NCBI GenBank assembly: GCA_900770195.1
Contig: CAAGJI010000082.1
Coordinates: forward strand, 8,450-72,449
From: Oscillospiraceae bacterium
GTDB taxonomy: Bacteria; Bacillota; Clostridia; Oscillospirales; Ruminococcaceae
DNA: 64,000 bases
Direction of reading: 5' to 3'
The first letter of the stretch is position 1. The number at the start of each line of letters is the position of its first letter. The position numbers and the translations under genes were made by a program. The notes beneath the pieces are model-generated. The model made no database searches, had not been told where the DNA came from, and worked only from the letters and a program-made list of their open reading frames with translations. This document shows, in pieces, positions 1-8,610 of this stretch.

Positions 1-887
1 GCTATGCAGTTGTTATTGTATCACAATTTGCACAGCTTGCATATATTTCCTTCGCATTTCCCGAAAATGAACGAGATCAACGTTTAGATGAATATATTGA
101 AAAAGCCTCAAACAGTGCGTGGTCCACTATGGCGGGTATTCTTTTGGGACTTGTTATAATTTATCTTTTTTCAAGACGTGAAAACGTCAAATCGATTATT
201 TTTTCAAGAAAAAGAAAAATGACTCCACAAGTCTTTTTTATGCTCTTCCTTGTTTTTATGATGCCTCAGATTCCTTCTTCATATCTTTCAACTTTTATTG
301 AATCGGGTTTCAATATGGTCGGACTTACAACTCAGTCGGACCTTGAATGGGCAACGGGCGAAAGTACATCTGTTTCACTTTTTATCTACACATCATTTTT
401 TGCACCTATATGCGAAGAATTGGTTTACAGAGGATATGTTATGCGTAATATGCAGCGTTACGGAAAATCTTTCGCAATTATTTTTTCGGCTGCATTATTT
501 GGAATAATGCATGGCAATATCCATCAGATTTTGTTTGCTTTTGTAATAGGTCTTGTTCTTGGATATACTGCTATGGAATATTCAATAAAATGGTCTATTG
601 CTCTTCATATGATAAATAATTTTGTTTTCGGCGATTTAATGGATCGTGTTCTTAGTATAATTTTCCCTGAACAGGCAGCAAATATTGTAAGCTGGTTTAT
701 ACTTCTTGCTCTTATGTTTGGCGGAATTGCTGTTTTAATTGTAAAAAGAAAAGAAATAAAACAATATTTCAATACGCTTAATTTTAAAAATAAAAGAATG
801 TATGGCTGGGCATTTACAACACCTGCATTCATTATATTCACTGTATTTTCTGTATATCAGATGATAAGCAGCATAAGCAGACTTTAG
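1..887 (+). CDS. CPBP-family intramembrane metalloprotease (5' truncated)
   Basis: The reading frame is open from base 3, so the gene begins outside the window; the first internal ATG at 129 is not its start. It encodes a multi-pass membrane protein. It carries the CPBP (CAAX protease/bacteriocin-processing) signature: a Glu-Glu motif followed by Arg (EELVYRGYVM) and downstream His residues in FGIMHGNIHQ, which form the intramembrane active site in this family. The substrate cannot be told from sequence; members process lipidated peptides, give bacteriocin immunity or act in secretion. The stop is 12 bases before the HAD gene and no terminator lies between them, so they are probably co-transcribed. 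The family call is secure, the role is not. Confidence 0.85.
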   Translation, partial: YAVVIVSQFAQLAYISFAFPENERDQRLDEYIEKASNSAWSTMAGILLGLVIIYLFSRRENVKSIIFSRKRKMTPQVFFMLFLVFMMPQIPSSYLSTFIESGFNMVGLTTQSDLEWATGESTSVSLFIYTSFFAPICEELVYRGYVMRNMQRYGKSFAIIFSAALFGIMHGNIHQILFAFVIGLVLGYTAMEYSIKWSIALHMINNFVFGDLMDRVLSIIFPEQAANIVSWFILLALMFGGIAVLIVKRKEIKQYFNTLNFKNKRMYGWAFTTPAFIIFTVFSVYQMISSISRL

Positions 888-899
888 GAGGCATTTATT

Positions 900-1571
900 A
901 TGTATAAACTTGCGGTTTTTGACCTTGATGGCACTATTTTAAACACGCTTGAAGACCTTGCAGGAAGCGTTAATTACTGTATGAAAAAATTCAATATGCC
1001 TGAAAGAACGATTGACGAAGTAAGACGTTTTGTTGGAAACGGAATAAAAAAACTTATTGAAAGAGCTGTTCCGTCAGACACATCCGAGAGCCTTACAGAA
1101 GAGGTTCACGAGGCTTTCAATCAGTACTACAAACTTCATTGCAAAGATAAAACAAAGCCATACGACGGCATAGAAGAGCTTATAACAGCTTTAAACAGCA
1201 AAGGAATAAAATCGGCGGTTGTTTCAAACAAAGCGGATTTTGCCGTTAAAATTTTATGTGAAGATTTTTTCAGCGGACTTTTTATTGATGCTGTTGGTGA
1301 AAAAGAAAGTGAAGGCGTAAGAAAAAAGCCTGCACCTGATTCTGTAAATAAAGTAATTGAAAACTTCAAGAAAAATTTTGATTCTGAAATAACAAAAAAA
1401 GATGTTGTTTATATCGGTGATTCCGAAGTTGATATACAAACTGCAAAAAATGCAGACGTTGACTGCATAAGTGTAAACTGGGGTTTCAAAGATAATGATT
1501 TTCTTGTAAAAAACGGTGCATCAAAAATTGTTTCAACACCAAAAGAACTTGAAAAAGCAATATTAAAATAA
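900..1571 (+). CDS. HAD-superfamily phosphatase, phosphoglycolate phosphatase-like
   Basis: 223 aa cytoplasmic HAD hydrolase. HAD motif I is the N-terminal FDLDGTILNT with both catalytic Asp residues. Motif II is the VVSNKAD region, with a conserved Lys (RKKPAPD) after it, and motif IV is YIGDSEVDIQTA. An alpha-helical cap lies between motifs I and II, typical of the Gph/PpaX/beta-phosphoglucomutase subfamily. The closest functional guess is phosphoglycolate phosphatase or PpaX-like pyrophosphatase, but HAD substrates are poorly predictable. An AGGAGG ribosome site lies 9 bases before ATG 900. The gene follows the CPBP gene directly and ends at a strong bidirectional terminator. Confidence 0.85.
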   Translation: MYKLAVFDLDGTILNTLEDLAGSVNYCMKKFNMPERTIDEVRRFVGNGIKKLIERAVPSDTSESLTEEVHEAFNQYYKLHCKDKTKPYDGIEELITALNSKGIKSAVVSNKADFAVKILCEDFFSGLFIDAVGEKESEGVRKKPAPDSVNKVIENFKKNFDSEITKKDVVYIGDSEVDIQTAKNADVDCISVNWGFKDNDFLVKNGASKIVSTPKELEKAILK

Positions 1572-1578
1572 AATAAAA

Positions 1579-1610
1579 TCCCCTGACTTTAAAAGTCGGG
1601 GGATTTTTTA
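1579..1610. terminator. Bidirectional intrinsic terminator
   Basis: A GC-rich stem (CCCCTGACT pairing with AGTCGGGG, one G-T pair) has a short A/T loop, a T run on the plus strand and an A-rich flank on the other side. It lies between the convergent HAD and M18 peptidase genes and can serve both. Confidence 0.85.
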
Positions 1611-1614
1611 TATC

Positions 1615-3021
1615 TTAGCTTCTGTTAAATACAACAAATGCTTTATATGCCGAATAAACATCAATTTTTGAAACAACTTCAAAAGGTGCATGCATTGATA
1701 AAACAGGAACACCTACATCTATTGTATCAATGTCAAGGTTTGCAATGTAGGCTGCAACAGTACCGCCGCCGCCGCCATCTACCTTGCCAAGTTCGCCTGT
1801 CTGCCAGATAACATTTTCCTTATCAAGAAGTCTGCGAACTGTGCCTGCAAATTCTGCTGATGCATCTGATGTGCCTGACTTACCTCTTGAACCTGTAAAT
1901 TTAGTAACACAAACGCCCTTGTTGATATATGCACAATTTCTCTTTTCTGTAACAGATGGGAAATTTGGGTCAAAAGCTGCATTTACATCTGCTGAAAGGC
2001 ACTGTGAAGCTGTTTTAACGTGTCTTCCCTCTGCACCAAATTCAGCAGCAAGGTCATCTATAAAATAGCTTAAATATGAAGAACAAAGTCCTGTATTGCC
2101 ATCACTGCCTGTTTCTTCTTTATCTGTTAAAACTGCAACTGTTGTGTGTTCAGGATTTGGAACATCAATAACTGCCCTGAGTTCAGGATAAGCACAAACT
2201 TTATCATCGTGACCATAAGCACCTATCATACTTCTGTCAAAGCCTATATCCTGCGGATTATATGCAGGAACTGCTTCAAGTTCTGCTGAAACGAAGTCAT
2301 CTTCTGTAATTCCATATTTTTTATTGAGTATATCCATTATTCTGAATTTAACTGCTTCGCTGTCTTCATCATCTTTAAATGGTCTTGAACCAATTAAAAG
2401 ATTAAGCTGTTCACCCTCAACAATTGCTGTTGCCTTTTTAGACATCTGTTCAACTGCAAGATGCGGAAGGAGGTCTGTTATAACAAAACAAGGGTCTTCA
2501 GCTTTATCACCTATTGCAACTTTGACTGTTTCACCGTTTGCTTTTATAACAACACCATGAAGTGAAAGCGGAATTGTTGTCCACTGATATTTTTTTATAC
2601 CGCCGTAATAATGGGTTTTGAAATATGCTGTTTCATTATCTTCATAAAGCGGATGCTGCTTTAAATCAAGTCTTGGTGAGTCAATATGTGCAGCTGAAAG
2701 TCTTATACCCTCTGTTATAGGAAGTTTACCTATAACTGCTGCAATAACTGCCTTGCCTCTGTTGTTCTGATAAATTTTTGTTCCTGCTTCAAGTTTCATA
2801 CCTCTTTTATAAGGCACAAATCCATTCTTTTCAAGAAGTTCAACTGCATTGATGACAAACTCACGTTCGATTTTTGATTCTGCAAGAAATTTTTTGTAAT
2901 CTTCACAAAATTCATCACATTTTTTAAGTTCTTCATCTGAAAGACGATAAACACCGTGCTTTGATTCAGACATTATTGCCTTGCGTCTTTCTTTAAATTC
3001 TTCTTTTGATTTTTCAGACAT
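1615..3021 (-). CDS. M18-family aminopeptidase
   Basis: About 468 aa with ATG at 3021, preceded by AAAGGA at good spacing. A longer start at 3039 has no ribosome site. It is a cytoplasmic zinc aminopeptidase of the M18 (aspartyl aminopeptidase/LAP4) family. Metal- and active-site blocks are visible in order: SAAHIDSPRLD (His and Asp), DKEETGSDG (Glu-Glu), LSADVNAAFDPNF (Asp) and the C-terminal VLSMHAPFE (His). M18 enzymes form large tetrahedral dodecamers and remove N-terminal, often acidic, residues. It is the last gene of a leftward run with coaE, tsaC, prfA and the DUF951 gene, 33 bases from coaE. Confidence 0.92.
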   Translation of the reverse strand: MSEKSKEEFKERRKAIMSESKHGVYRLSDEELKKCDEFCEDYKKFLAESKIEREFVINAVELLEKNGFVPYKRGMKLEAGTKIYQNNRGKAVIAAVIGKLPITEGIRLSAAHIDSPRLDLKQHPLYEDNETAYFKTHYYGGIKKYQWTTIPLSLHGVVIKANGETVKVAIGDKAEDPCFVITDLLPHLAVEQMSKKATAIVEGEQLNLLIGSRPFKDDEDSEAVKFRIMDILNKKYGITEDDFVSAELEAVPAYNPQDIGFDRSMIGAYGHDDKVCAYPELRAVIDVPNPEHTTVAVLTDKEETGSDGNTGLCSSYLSYFIDDLAAEFGAEGRHVKTASQCLSADVNAAFDPNFPSVTEKRNCAYINKGVCVTKFTGSRGKSGTSDASAEFAGTVRRLLDKENVIWQTGELGKVDGGGGGTVAAYIANLDIDTIDVGVPVLSMHAPFEVVSKIDVYSAYKAFVVFNRS

Positions 3022-3054
3022 ATCAAACATTCCTTTCATAAATTTTAAGTCTGC

Positions 3055-3690
3055 TTAACCGTTATAATATCTTTTGTAATAGTCAAGTATTTTTTCAGCA
3101 ACTTCAGCCGCAACAAGATTTAAATTTTCTGCTGTGCTGTCGTTTTTTATTATAAAGTCAGAATTATTTATAAAAAAATCCTGACTATGCTGTGCTTCCA
3201 TACGTTCCCTTGCAGCTTTTTCTGTTATTCCGTCACGCTTCATTATTCTCTGCATTCTTAAATTTTCTTCTGCAATGACTGATATAATAAGTTCGCAAAA
3301 ATCATCCGCCCTGCTTTCAAATAATGTAGGTGCATCTATTAATATTATTTTCTTCTGCATATCAGCATATTCTCTTATTCTGCATAAAATTTCATTGCTG
3401 ATATAAGGATAACAGATTGAATTAAGTGCTTCAAGGTTGCTTTTTTCAGTAAAAACTTTTTTTGCAAGTGCTTTTCTGTCAAGGGTTCCATCCTGGGAAA
3501 TTATTTCCCTGCCAAAAAAATCTCTGAGTTCTTTTAAACAAGGTGAACCTTTTCTCTGAACATATCTTGCAACTTTATCTGCATCAATAACCGCAAAACC
3601 TGATTTTTTAAAAACTTCGGTTATAGTGCTTTTACCTGCACCTGTCTGACCTGTCAGACCCACAACCATAACTCCGTTCAAACTGTTCAT
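3055..3690 (-). CDS. coaE: Dephospho-CoA kinase
   Basis: 211 aa P-loop kinase that phosphorylates dephospho-CoA in the last step of coenzyme A synthesis. The Walker A motif GLTGQTGAGKS is close to the N-terminus. The DADKVAR element that follows and the Leu/Asp-rich IILIDAPTLFE block match CoaE. The length is typical. It overlaps the end of tsaC by 4 bases, which suggests translational coupling inside the prfA operon. Confidence 0.93.
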   Translation of the reverse strand: MNSLNGVMVVGLTGQTGAGKSTITEVFKKSGFAVIDADKVARYVQRKGSPCLKELRDFFGREIISQDGTLDRKALAKKVFTEKSNLEALNSICYPYISNEILCRIREYADMQKKIILIDAPTLFESRADDFCELIISVIAEENLRMQRIMKRDGITEKAARERMEAQHSQDFFINNSDFIIKNDSTAENLNLVAAEVAEKILDYYKRYYNG

Positions 3691-4727
3691 AATCTGACCA
3701 CCTCAAATCCGGCAGCCCTTATAAGTCTGTTGTAAACAGCAAGACCAACACCTTTTTTCTGCGGTGAATGAATATAAACTTTTTTTGCACCTATGTCATC
3801 AAGTTCCCTTAAAACAGCAAAAAGATTTCTTGCCCTCATTTCTTCTGTTGCACCATAATGAAGAATATTTCCGCCATATTCAGTTGCTTCATCATCAAAT
3901 GCAACCACATAAAGACCGTCTTCGTTTTCAAGATTATAAACATAATTTTCAAAGGCTTCTTTACTTCCTTCAACCATTATTATATCGGCTTTAGGCGAAT
4001 AATGCTTATATTTCATACCCGGAGATGAAGCTTTCTGCCCCTCTGCAAGGCCTTCCGTAACAGCTTTATCTGTTATGACTTCCGCAAATTCAGAAAGCAT
4101 TTCAGGGGTTATATATCCCGGTCTTAAAATTCTTATTGTTTTTCCGTCATTTTCAAATGAAATAACAGTTGACTCAACGCCTACTTTACAGCTTCCGCCG
4201 TCTGCAACGGCTTTTATTCTGCCCGATAAATCTCTGCAAACGTGTATTGCCTCGGTCGGACTCGGATAGCCCGAAATATTTGCTGAAGGTGCTGCAAGAT
4301 AACAGCCTGATTTTTTTATAAGATTTCTTGTAAATTCTGCCGCCGGCATTCTTATTCCCACCGTTTCAAGTCCGCCTGATGTTTCATAAGGTATGCATTC
4401 ATTTTTCGGCAAAACCATAGTAAGCGGACCGCACCAGAATTTTTCTGCAAGCTTATATGCAGTTTCGGGAACGTTATGAACAAGCTTATCAAGGTCGGAC
4501 ATTTCTGCAATATGAACTATAAGCGGATTGTCGCTTGGCCTGCCCTTTGCTTCATATATTTTTTTTACCGCTTTTGGATTAAGTGCATCAGCTGCAAGTC
4601 CATAAACTGTTTCTGTCGGTATTCCAACAAGTTCACCTGACTTTATAAGCTTTGCGGCATAATCAAGGTCCTCTTCACTTTCAGTCGAAAGCAAAGCTAT
4701 TTTTCCATATTCATTAAGTATCTTCAT
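3687..4727 (-). CDS. tsaC: Threonylcarbamoyl-AMP synthase, Sua5 type
   Basis: About 346 aa. It makes threonylcarbamoyl-AMP from Thr, bicarbonate and ATP for the t6A37 modification of ANN-decoding tRNAs. The N-terminal YrdC/TsaC domain has GIPTETVYGLAADA and the KGRPSDNPL block (residues ~35-75), and APSANISG follows. The extra ~120-residue C-terminal domain marks the longer Sua5 form rather than short TsaC. ATG 4727 is chosen; a TTG at 4736 would overlap the prfA stop. It sits directly after prfA, a common arrangement in Firmicutes. Confidence 0.93.
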   Translation of the reverse strand: MKILNEYGKIALLSTESEEDLDYAAKLIKSGELVGIPTETVYGLAADALNPKAVKKIYEAKGRPSDNPLIVHIAEMSDLDKLVHNVPETAYKLAEKFWCGPLTMVLPKNECIPYETSGGLETVGIRMPAAEFTRNLIKKSGCYLAAPSANISGYPSPTEAIHVCRDLSGRIKAVADGGSCKVGVESTVISFENDGKTIRILRPGYITPEMLSEFAEVITDKAVTEGLAEGQKASSPGMKYKHYSPKADIIMVEGSKEAFENYVYNLENEDGLYVVAFDDEATEYGGNILHYGATEEMRARNLFAVLRELDDIGAKKVYIHSPQKKGVGLAVYNRLIRAAGFEVVRL

Positions 4728-4732
4728 TTTAA

Positions 4733-5809
4733 TCAAATATCCTGCTGATCTGCAAGTTTTGCAGCCTGATCTGCTGTTGCAAGTGCATCAAAAACTTCAT
4801 CAAGATGACCGTTCATAATATCTTCAAGTTTGTAAAGTGTAAGGTTTATTCTGTGGTCTGTCATTCTTCCCTGTGGGAAATTGTATGTTCTTATACGTTC
4901 GCTTCTGTCACCTGTGCCTACCTGACTTCTTCTCTTGCTTGCAATTTCAGCCTGCTGCTGCTGCTGCATCATATCGTAAAGTCTTGAACGAAGAATTTTC
5001 ATAGCTTTTTCTTTATTTTTAAACTGGCTTCTTTCGTCCTGACATTCAACAACCGTACCTGTCGGAATATGTGTAAGTCTTACGGCTGATTCTGTTTTGT
5101 TAATATGCTGACCGCCTGCACCGCTTGAACGGAAAACATCTGTTTTTATATCTGTCGGATTTATTTCAAGTTCAACATCATCAGCTTCAATAAGAACTGC
5201 AACTGTAACTGTTGAAGTGTGTATTCTTCCCTGTGTTTCAGTTTCAGGAACACGCTGAACTCTGTGAACACCGCTTTCATATTTAAATCTTGAATATGCA
5301 CCTTCACCCTCGATTGAAAAACTTATTTCCTTAAATCCGCCGAGTTCCGTACTGTTTGCATTAAGAATTTCCTGTTTCCATCCCTTTTCTTCCGCATACA
5401 TAGTATACATTCTGTAAAGTGAATTTGCAAAAAGTGCAGCTTCTTCACCGCCTGCACCGCCTCTTATTTCAATGATAACATTCTTGTCATCATCAGGGTC
5501 TTTCGGTAAAAGCAAAATTTTAAGTTCATCGGTAAGTGTTGCATTTTTTTCTTTTAAAGAAGTAAATTCTTCCTGTGCCATTTCTCTCATTTCAGGGTCA
5601 TCTGAACTTGCTTCTATCATTTCTTCCGCCTGACTAAGTTCATCTTTTGCCTTTTTAAGTTCTCTGAATTTTTCTATAATAGGAGAAAGATTTTTATATT
5701 CTTTCATAAGCTGTGCATAAAGCTTTGTGTCGGCAATTGTCTCAGGATTTGTGAGACGTTCGGAAATAGCTTCATAATTTTCTTCCATTTTAAGTAATTT
5801 TTCAAACAT
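4733..5809 (-). CDS. prfA: Peptide chain release factor 1
   Basis: 358 aa class-I release factor that reads UAA and UAG stops and triggers peptidyl-tRNA hydrolysis on the ribosome. The catalytic GGQ lies in [14 protein letters not shown], and the RF1-type codon-recognition tripeptide is in [12 protein letters not shown] (P-x-T). ATG 5809 has GGAGG six bases upstream; an in-frame TTG further out would place the ribosome site inside the gene. A run of Gln codons (about residue 285) is encoded by CAG repeats and is ordinary coding sequence. Second gene of the DUF951-prfA-tsaC-coaE operon. Confidence 0.96.
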   Translation of the reverse strand: MFEKLLKMEENYEAISERLTNPETIADTKLYAQLMKEYKNLSPIIEKFRELKKAKDELSQAEEMIEASSDDPEMREMAQEEFTSLKEKNATLTDELKILLLPKDPDDDKNVIIEIRGGAGGEEAALFANSLYRMYTMYAEEKGWKQEILNANSTELGGFKEISFSIEGEGAYSRFKYESGVHRVQRVPETETQGRIHTSTVTVAVLIEADDVELEINPTDIKTDVFRSSGAGGQHINKTESAVRLTHIPTGTVVECQDERSQFKNKEKAMKILRSRLYDMMQQQQQAEIASKRRSQVGTGDRSERIRTYNFPQGRMTDHRINLTLYKLEDIMNGHLDEVFDALATADQAAKLADQQDI

Positions 5810-5827
5810 ATATATCCTCCGCAACCG

Positions 5828-6013
5828 CTATATTTCCGGTCTGTTTATTTTCTTGATATTTTTTTCTATTTTATTTCTCGGTATCATAAATTCGTGACCG
5901 CATCCGACACATCTCAGCCTGAAATCCATTCCTGCCCTAAGCACAAGCATCTCTTTGCTTCCGCAGGGATGCTGCTTTTTCATAAGCAAAATATCTCCCG
6001 GTCTTACGTCCAT
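5828..6013 (-). CDS. DUF951 family protein
   Basis: About 61 aa. ATG 6013 (MDVRPGD) is chosen because AAAGGA lies about 8 bases before it; the upstream ATGs have poor spacing. The sequence shows an N-terminal beta-rich segment with KKxHPCG and a C-terminal RCxxCGHEF-type cysteine pair, typical of DUF951, a small conserved Firmicutes family of unknown function often thought to bind nucleic acid. It is the first gene of the prfA operon, 18 bases before prfA. Confidence 0.82.
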   Translation of the reverse strand: MDVRPGDILLMKKQHPCGSKEMLVLRAGMDFRLRCVGCGHEFMIPRNKIEKNIKKINRPEI

Positions 6014-6107
6014 TATCATTTTCCTTTCACATACTTCAAACTGTTGCATAATGTGCAGAAATGTACATTTTACAATAGCATAAAGTATAAAAACGCTATA
6101 CTATTTT

Positions 6108-6136
6108 ATTATACACTAAAATCGATTTTTAGGCAA
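6108..6136 (-). promoter_or_regulatory. Sigma-A promoter of the DUF951-prfA operon
   Basis: On the minus strand, TTGCCT (6136-6131), 17 bases, then TATAAT (6113-6108). It lies ~95 bases upstream of the DUF951 start. Confidence 0.6.
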
Positions 6137-6260
6137 TATTTTCAGAGTATATTTTTATCTTTTCAAGTAAAAATAATTGAAAATGCACAATTAAAAGTAA
6201 TTGTAATCATTGCTTTATGTTTATTTTGATACTGAACTTTCAAGAAAAAGGAGTTTGAAA

Positions 6261-6626
6261 ATGAAAAGACTTACAGCCGAATATCTAAATGAAAATGATG
6301 CATATTTTGCCTCATTCAAGATAAAAGATATAATAAAACAGGATAAAACACTCGATACGCTTGTTACAAAATTTGAAAACGGAAACATCTCGAACGACAA
6401 TTTTCCAAAAGAAAAATTTACGCTTTTAACAACAGGAATTATAAACAATACAGGTGTTTTCATAACTGACCCTGTAATGACTGAAATAACATCTTCTGAT
6501 GTTTCGGAGGATACGCTTAAATCACGTTCGCAGCTTGCTGTTATATGCAGCGACAAAAGCGAAAAAAATGTTGAAAAAATTCTTTCTGCAACCTGCGGTG
6601 AAAACATTCATATTTCTTCTTTCTGA
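6261..6626 (+). CDS. Hypothetical protein, 121 aa
   Basis: Family not recognised. ATG 6261 is preceded by AAGGAG at 8 bases; the frame stays open 51 bases further upstream but has no ribosome site there. The product is soluble and charged, Lys/Asp/Ser-rich, with no signal peptide or membrane segment. A Cys pair near positions 94 and 114 is not arranged like a zinc site. It is followed 67 bases later by the S1-domain gene. Codon use matches its neighbours, so it is probably a real lineage-specific gene. Confidence 0.6.
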   Translation: MKRLTAEYLNENDAYFASFKIKDIIKQDKTLDTLVTKFENGNISNDNFPKEKFTLLTTGIINNTGVFITDPVMTEITSSDVSEDTLKSRSQLAVICSDKSEKNVEKILSATCGENIHISSF

Positions 6627-6656
6627 ATCATATTATTTATTACAATATTAAAATAA

Positions 6657-6676
6657 AGAGCCTGTTTTCAGGCTCT
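6657..6676 (+). promoter_or_regulatory. Hairpin just upstream of the S1-gene ribosome site
   Basis: A perfect 8-bp stem (AGAGCCTG/CAGGCTCT) with a TTTT loop ends 5 bases before the AAGGAG of the next gene. It lacks a T tract, so it is not a good terminator. It may be a processing or translational control site. Confidence 0.4.
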
Positions 6677-6693
6677 CAGACAAGGAGAAAAAA

Positions 6694-7617
6694 ATGACAG
6701 ACAAATACTTTCCTGAAGGAACTCTTTTAAACAAGCTTGAAAATAAAATGATGACTTCAACAAAAGAAAATCTTATTTCAGCAATGAAAAGCAGAAAAAT
6801 TCTTGAAGCAAAAGCTGTCCTTTGCGATAATATGCATAATCTGCACGTTTCCCTGCCATGTATGGAGGGAATTATCCCACGAGAAGAAGCCGCTTACGGA
6901 ATTTCAGAAGGAATTGTTCGTGATATTGCAATAATTTCAAGAGTAAATAAACCCGTTTGTTTTTACATCAAAAAAATTGAAAAAGATGAAAATGGGAAAT
7001 GCAGGGCAATTCTTTCAAGAAAAGATGTTCAGATTGACTGTTTCAACAGCTACATAAAAACACTTTCATCAGGTCAGATAATAAGGGCGGTTGTTACCCA
7101 TCTTGAAAAATTCGGTGCATTTGTTGATATTGGCTGCGGAATTTCTTCTATGATTCCGTCAGATTCAATTTCAGTTTCAAGAATATCCCACTCTTCCGAC
7201 AGATTTTATAACGGTCAAAGTATTTACGCTGTTGTTAAATCATTTGACGGTGAAAGAGTTTATTTAACACATAAAGAATTGCTTGGAACATGGGAAGAAA
7301 ATGTTTCAAAATTTCATCAGGGTGAAACTGTTTCGGGAATAGTAAGAAGTGTTGAAGATTACGGAATTTTTGTTGAACTTGCACCAAACCTCGCAGGACT
7401 TGCAGAATATCGTGAAGGTGTTTATGCAGGACAATCCGCAAGCGTTTATATAAAAGCAATTATTCCCGAAAAAATGAAAATTAAACTTGTTCTTGTGGAT
7501 TCATTTGACGGACCTGTTTCAGCAAGCGAACCTGCATATTCTTTTAAAGATGAATACATAAAAGAGTGGAAGTATTCACCTGAAGAGTCATCAAAAAAAA
7601 TTTTTACTGTTTTCTGA
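6694..7617 (+). CDS. S1 RNA-binding domain protein
   Basis: 307 aa cytoplasmic protein. Two clear S1 (OB-fold) repeats lie at residues ~126-194 (IIRAVVTHLEKFGAFVDIG) and ~209-269 (VSGIVRSVEDYGIFVELA). A degenerate N-terminal copy around 30-108 still has GIIPREE and AILSRK. This resembles the shortened S1-like proteins of Clostridia rather than a full ribosomal protein S1. It probably binds mRNA or the ribosome. It lies between an unknown gene and sigG and has a good AAGGAG site. The domain call is secure, the cellular role is inferred. Confidence 0.82.
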   Translation: MTDKYFPEGTLLNKLENKMMTSTKENLISAMKSRKILEAKAVLCDNMHNLHVSLPCMEGIIPREEAAYGISEGIVRDIAIISRVNKPVCFYIKKIEKDENGKCRAILSRKDVQIDCFNSYIKTLSSGQIIRAVVTHLEKFGAFVDIGCGISSMIPSDSISVSRISHSSDRFYNGQSIYAVVKSFDGERVYLTHKELLGTWEENVSKFHQGETVSGIVRSVEDYGIFVELAPNLAGLAEYREGVYAGQSASVYIKAIIPEKMKIKLVLVDSFDGPVSASEPAYSFKDEYIKEWKYSPEESSKKIFTVF

Positions 7618-7623
7618 AAAGCT

Positions 7624-7653
7624 GTATTAAATTTTTTGTAGTTGGCAGAATAT
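7624..7653 (+). promoter_or_regulatory. Candidate sigma-F/sigma-G promoter of sigG
   Basis: GTATT (7624-7628), a 15-base spacer, then GGCAGAATAT (7644-7653). The Bacillus sigma-F consensus is GYWTA, ~15, GGNRANANTW; this matches 4/5 and 8/10 positions. No sigma-A-type promoter is evident in the gap. The B. subtilis orthologue is under forespore control. Confidence 0.5.
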
Positions 7654-7680
7654 ATACAAAACCAAACGGAGGTATATATT

Positions 7681-8460
7681 ATGTCATACAGCAAAGTAAA
7701 CATTTCAGGAATATCAACTTCGCAACTTAAAACTATGAAAGAAGCTGAAAAAATAAGTCTCTTGGAAGAATACAAAAAAACAGGCAGCATTGAAACAAGA
7801 AACAAACTTATTCAAGGCAATTTAAGGCTTGTTTTAAGCGTTATACAAAAATATTCAGGAAGAGGACAGGATGCTGATGACCTTTTTCAGATAGGTGTTA
7901 TAGGTTTGATTAAAGCGATTGAAAATTTCGATCTTACAAAGGAAGTTCGTTTCAGTACCTATTGTGTTCCGATGATAAATGGCGAATTAAGGCGATATTT
8001 AAGGGATTTCAACCCCATTAAAATAAGTCGAACATATAAAGATACTGCATATAAAGCATTGCAGGCAAAAGAAAAATTCATTGCAGATAACAAACGTGAA
8101 CCAACAATAGAAGAAATAGCCGAAATAACAGGATTAAAAAAAGAAGATATAGTAATTTCTCTTGAAAGTATGTGTGAACCTGTTTCGCTTTATGAACCTG
8201 TTTTTTCTGATGCAGGTGACACGGTTTGCGTTATGGATCAGATTGGAGATAAAAGCAGTGCTGAAAGCTGGATAAAAAATATATCTTTTAAAGAAGCTAT
8301 GAACAGTCTTGACAGGCGTGAAAAAAATATAGTTTTTTTAAGGTTTTACAGAGGCAAAACACAAATGGAAGTAGCAGAAGAAATAGGTATATCGCAAGCA
8401 CAGGTTTCAAGACTTGAAAAAGGTGCAGTAAACAAAATCAGGGCAGCCGTTGAAATGTAA
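7681..8460 (+). CDS. sigG: Late forespore sigma factor SigG
   Basis: 259 aa sigma-70 family protein. Start ATG 7681 follows GGAGG. The N-terminus has the SigG-like KVNISGISTSQL element (VEICGVDTSKL in B. subtilis). Region 2 (NLRLVLSVIQKYSGRGQDADDLFQIG then FSTYCVPMINGELRRYLRD in sequence), region 3 and the region 4 helix-turn-helix (KTQMEVAEEIGISQAQVSR, nearly identical to B. subtilis SigG) are all present. It directs late forespore transcription. In bacilli and many clostridia sigG follows spoIIGA-sigE; here it is about 11 kb away from them. Confidence 0.93.
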   Translation: MSYSKVNISGISTSQLKTMKEAEKISLLEEYKKTGSIETRNKLIQGNLRLVLSVIQKYSGRGQDADDLFQIGVIGLIKAIENFDLTKEVRFSTYCVPMINGELRRYLRDFNPIKISRTYKDTAYKALQAKEKFIADNKREPTIEEIAEITGLKKEDIVISLESMCEPVSLYEPVFSDAGDTVCVMDQIGDKSSAESWIKNISFKEAMNSLDRREKNIVFLRFYRGKTQMEVAEEIGISQAQVSRLEKGAVNKIRAAVEM

Positions 8461-8462
8461 AA

Positions 8463-8502
8463 AACAAGGGTGCATCAGTTGATGCACCCTTGTTATATTT
8501 TT
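8463..8502 (+). terminator. Intrinsic terminator after sigG
   Basis: A near-perfect inverted repeat (AACAAGGGTGCATC and its complement, small loop) lies 3 bases after the sigG stop and is followed by a T-rich tract. Confidence 0.85.
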
Positions 8503-8524
8503 ATGCTTAAATTTATAAGTAAAG

Positions 8525-8585
8525 AACCCCTCCACCGTTTTTGGTGGTCTCCTACCCTTTCAGTGGAGGCTATAAATGGGTATTT
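8525..8585. other. Unidentified structured intergenic element
   Basis: Between sigG and the lysC stop. CCACC (8532-8536) pairs with GGTGG (8543-8547), while the overlapping CCTCCAC (8529-8535) can instead pair with GTGGAGG (8563-8569), so two folds exclude each other. Outer CCC/GGG tracts could close the structure. It is unusually GC-rich for this genome's spacers. The strand is undetermined and I do not recognise the family. Confidence 0.4.
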
Positions 8586-8610
8586 TTCACTTTAATTTGC
8601 AAGCTTATCC

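Noticed and set aside
4951..4968. CTG/CAG trinucleotide repeat
   Set aside because: It lies within prfA and encodes a short Gln run; too short to be a functional repeat.
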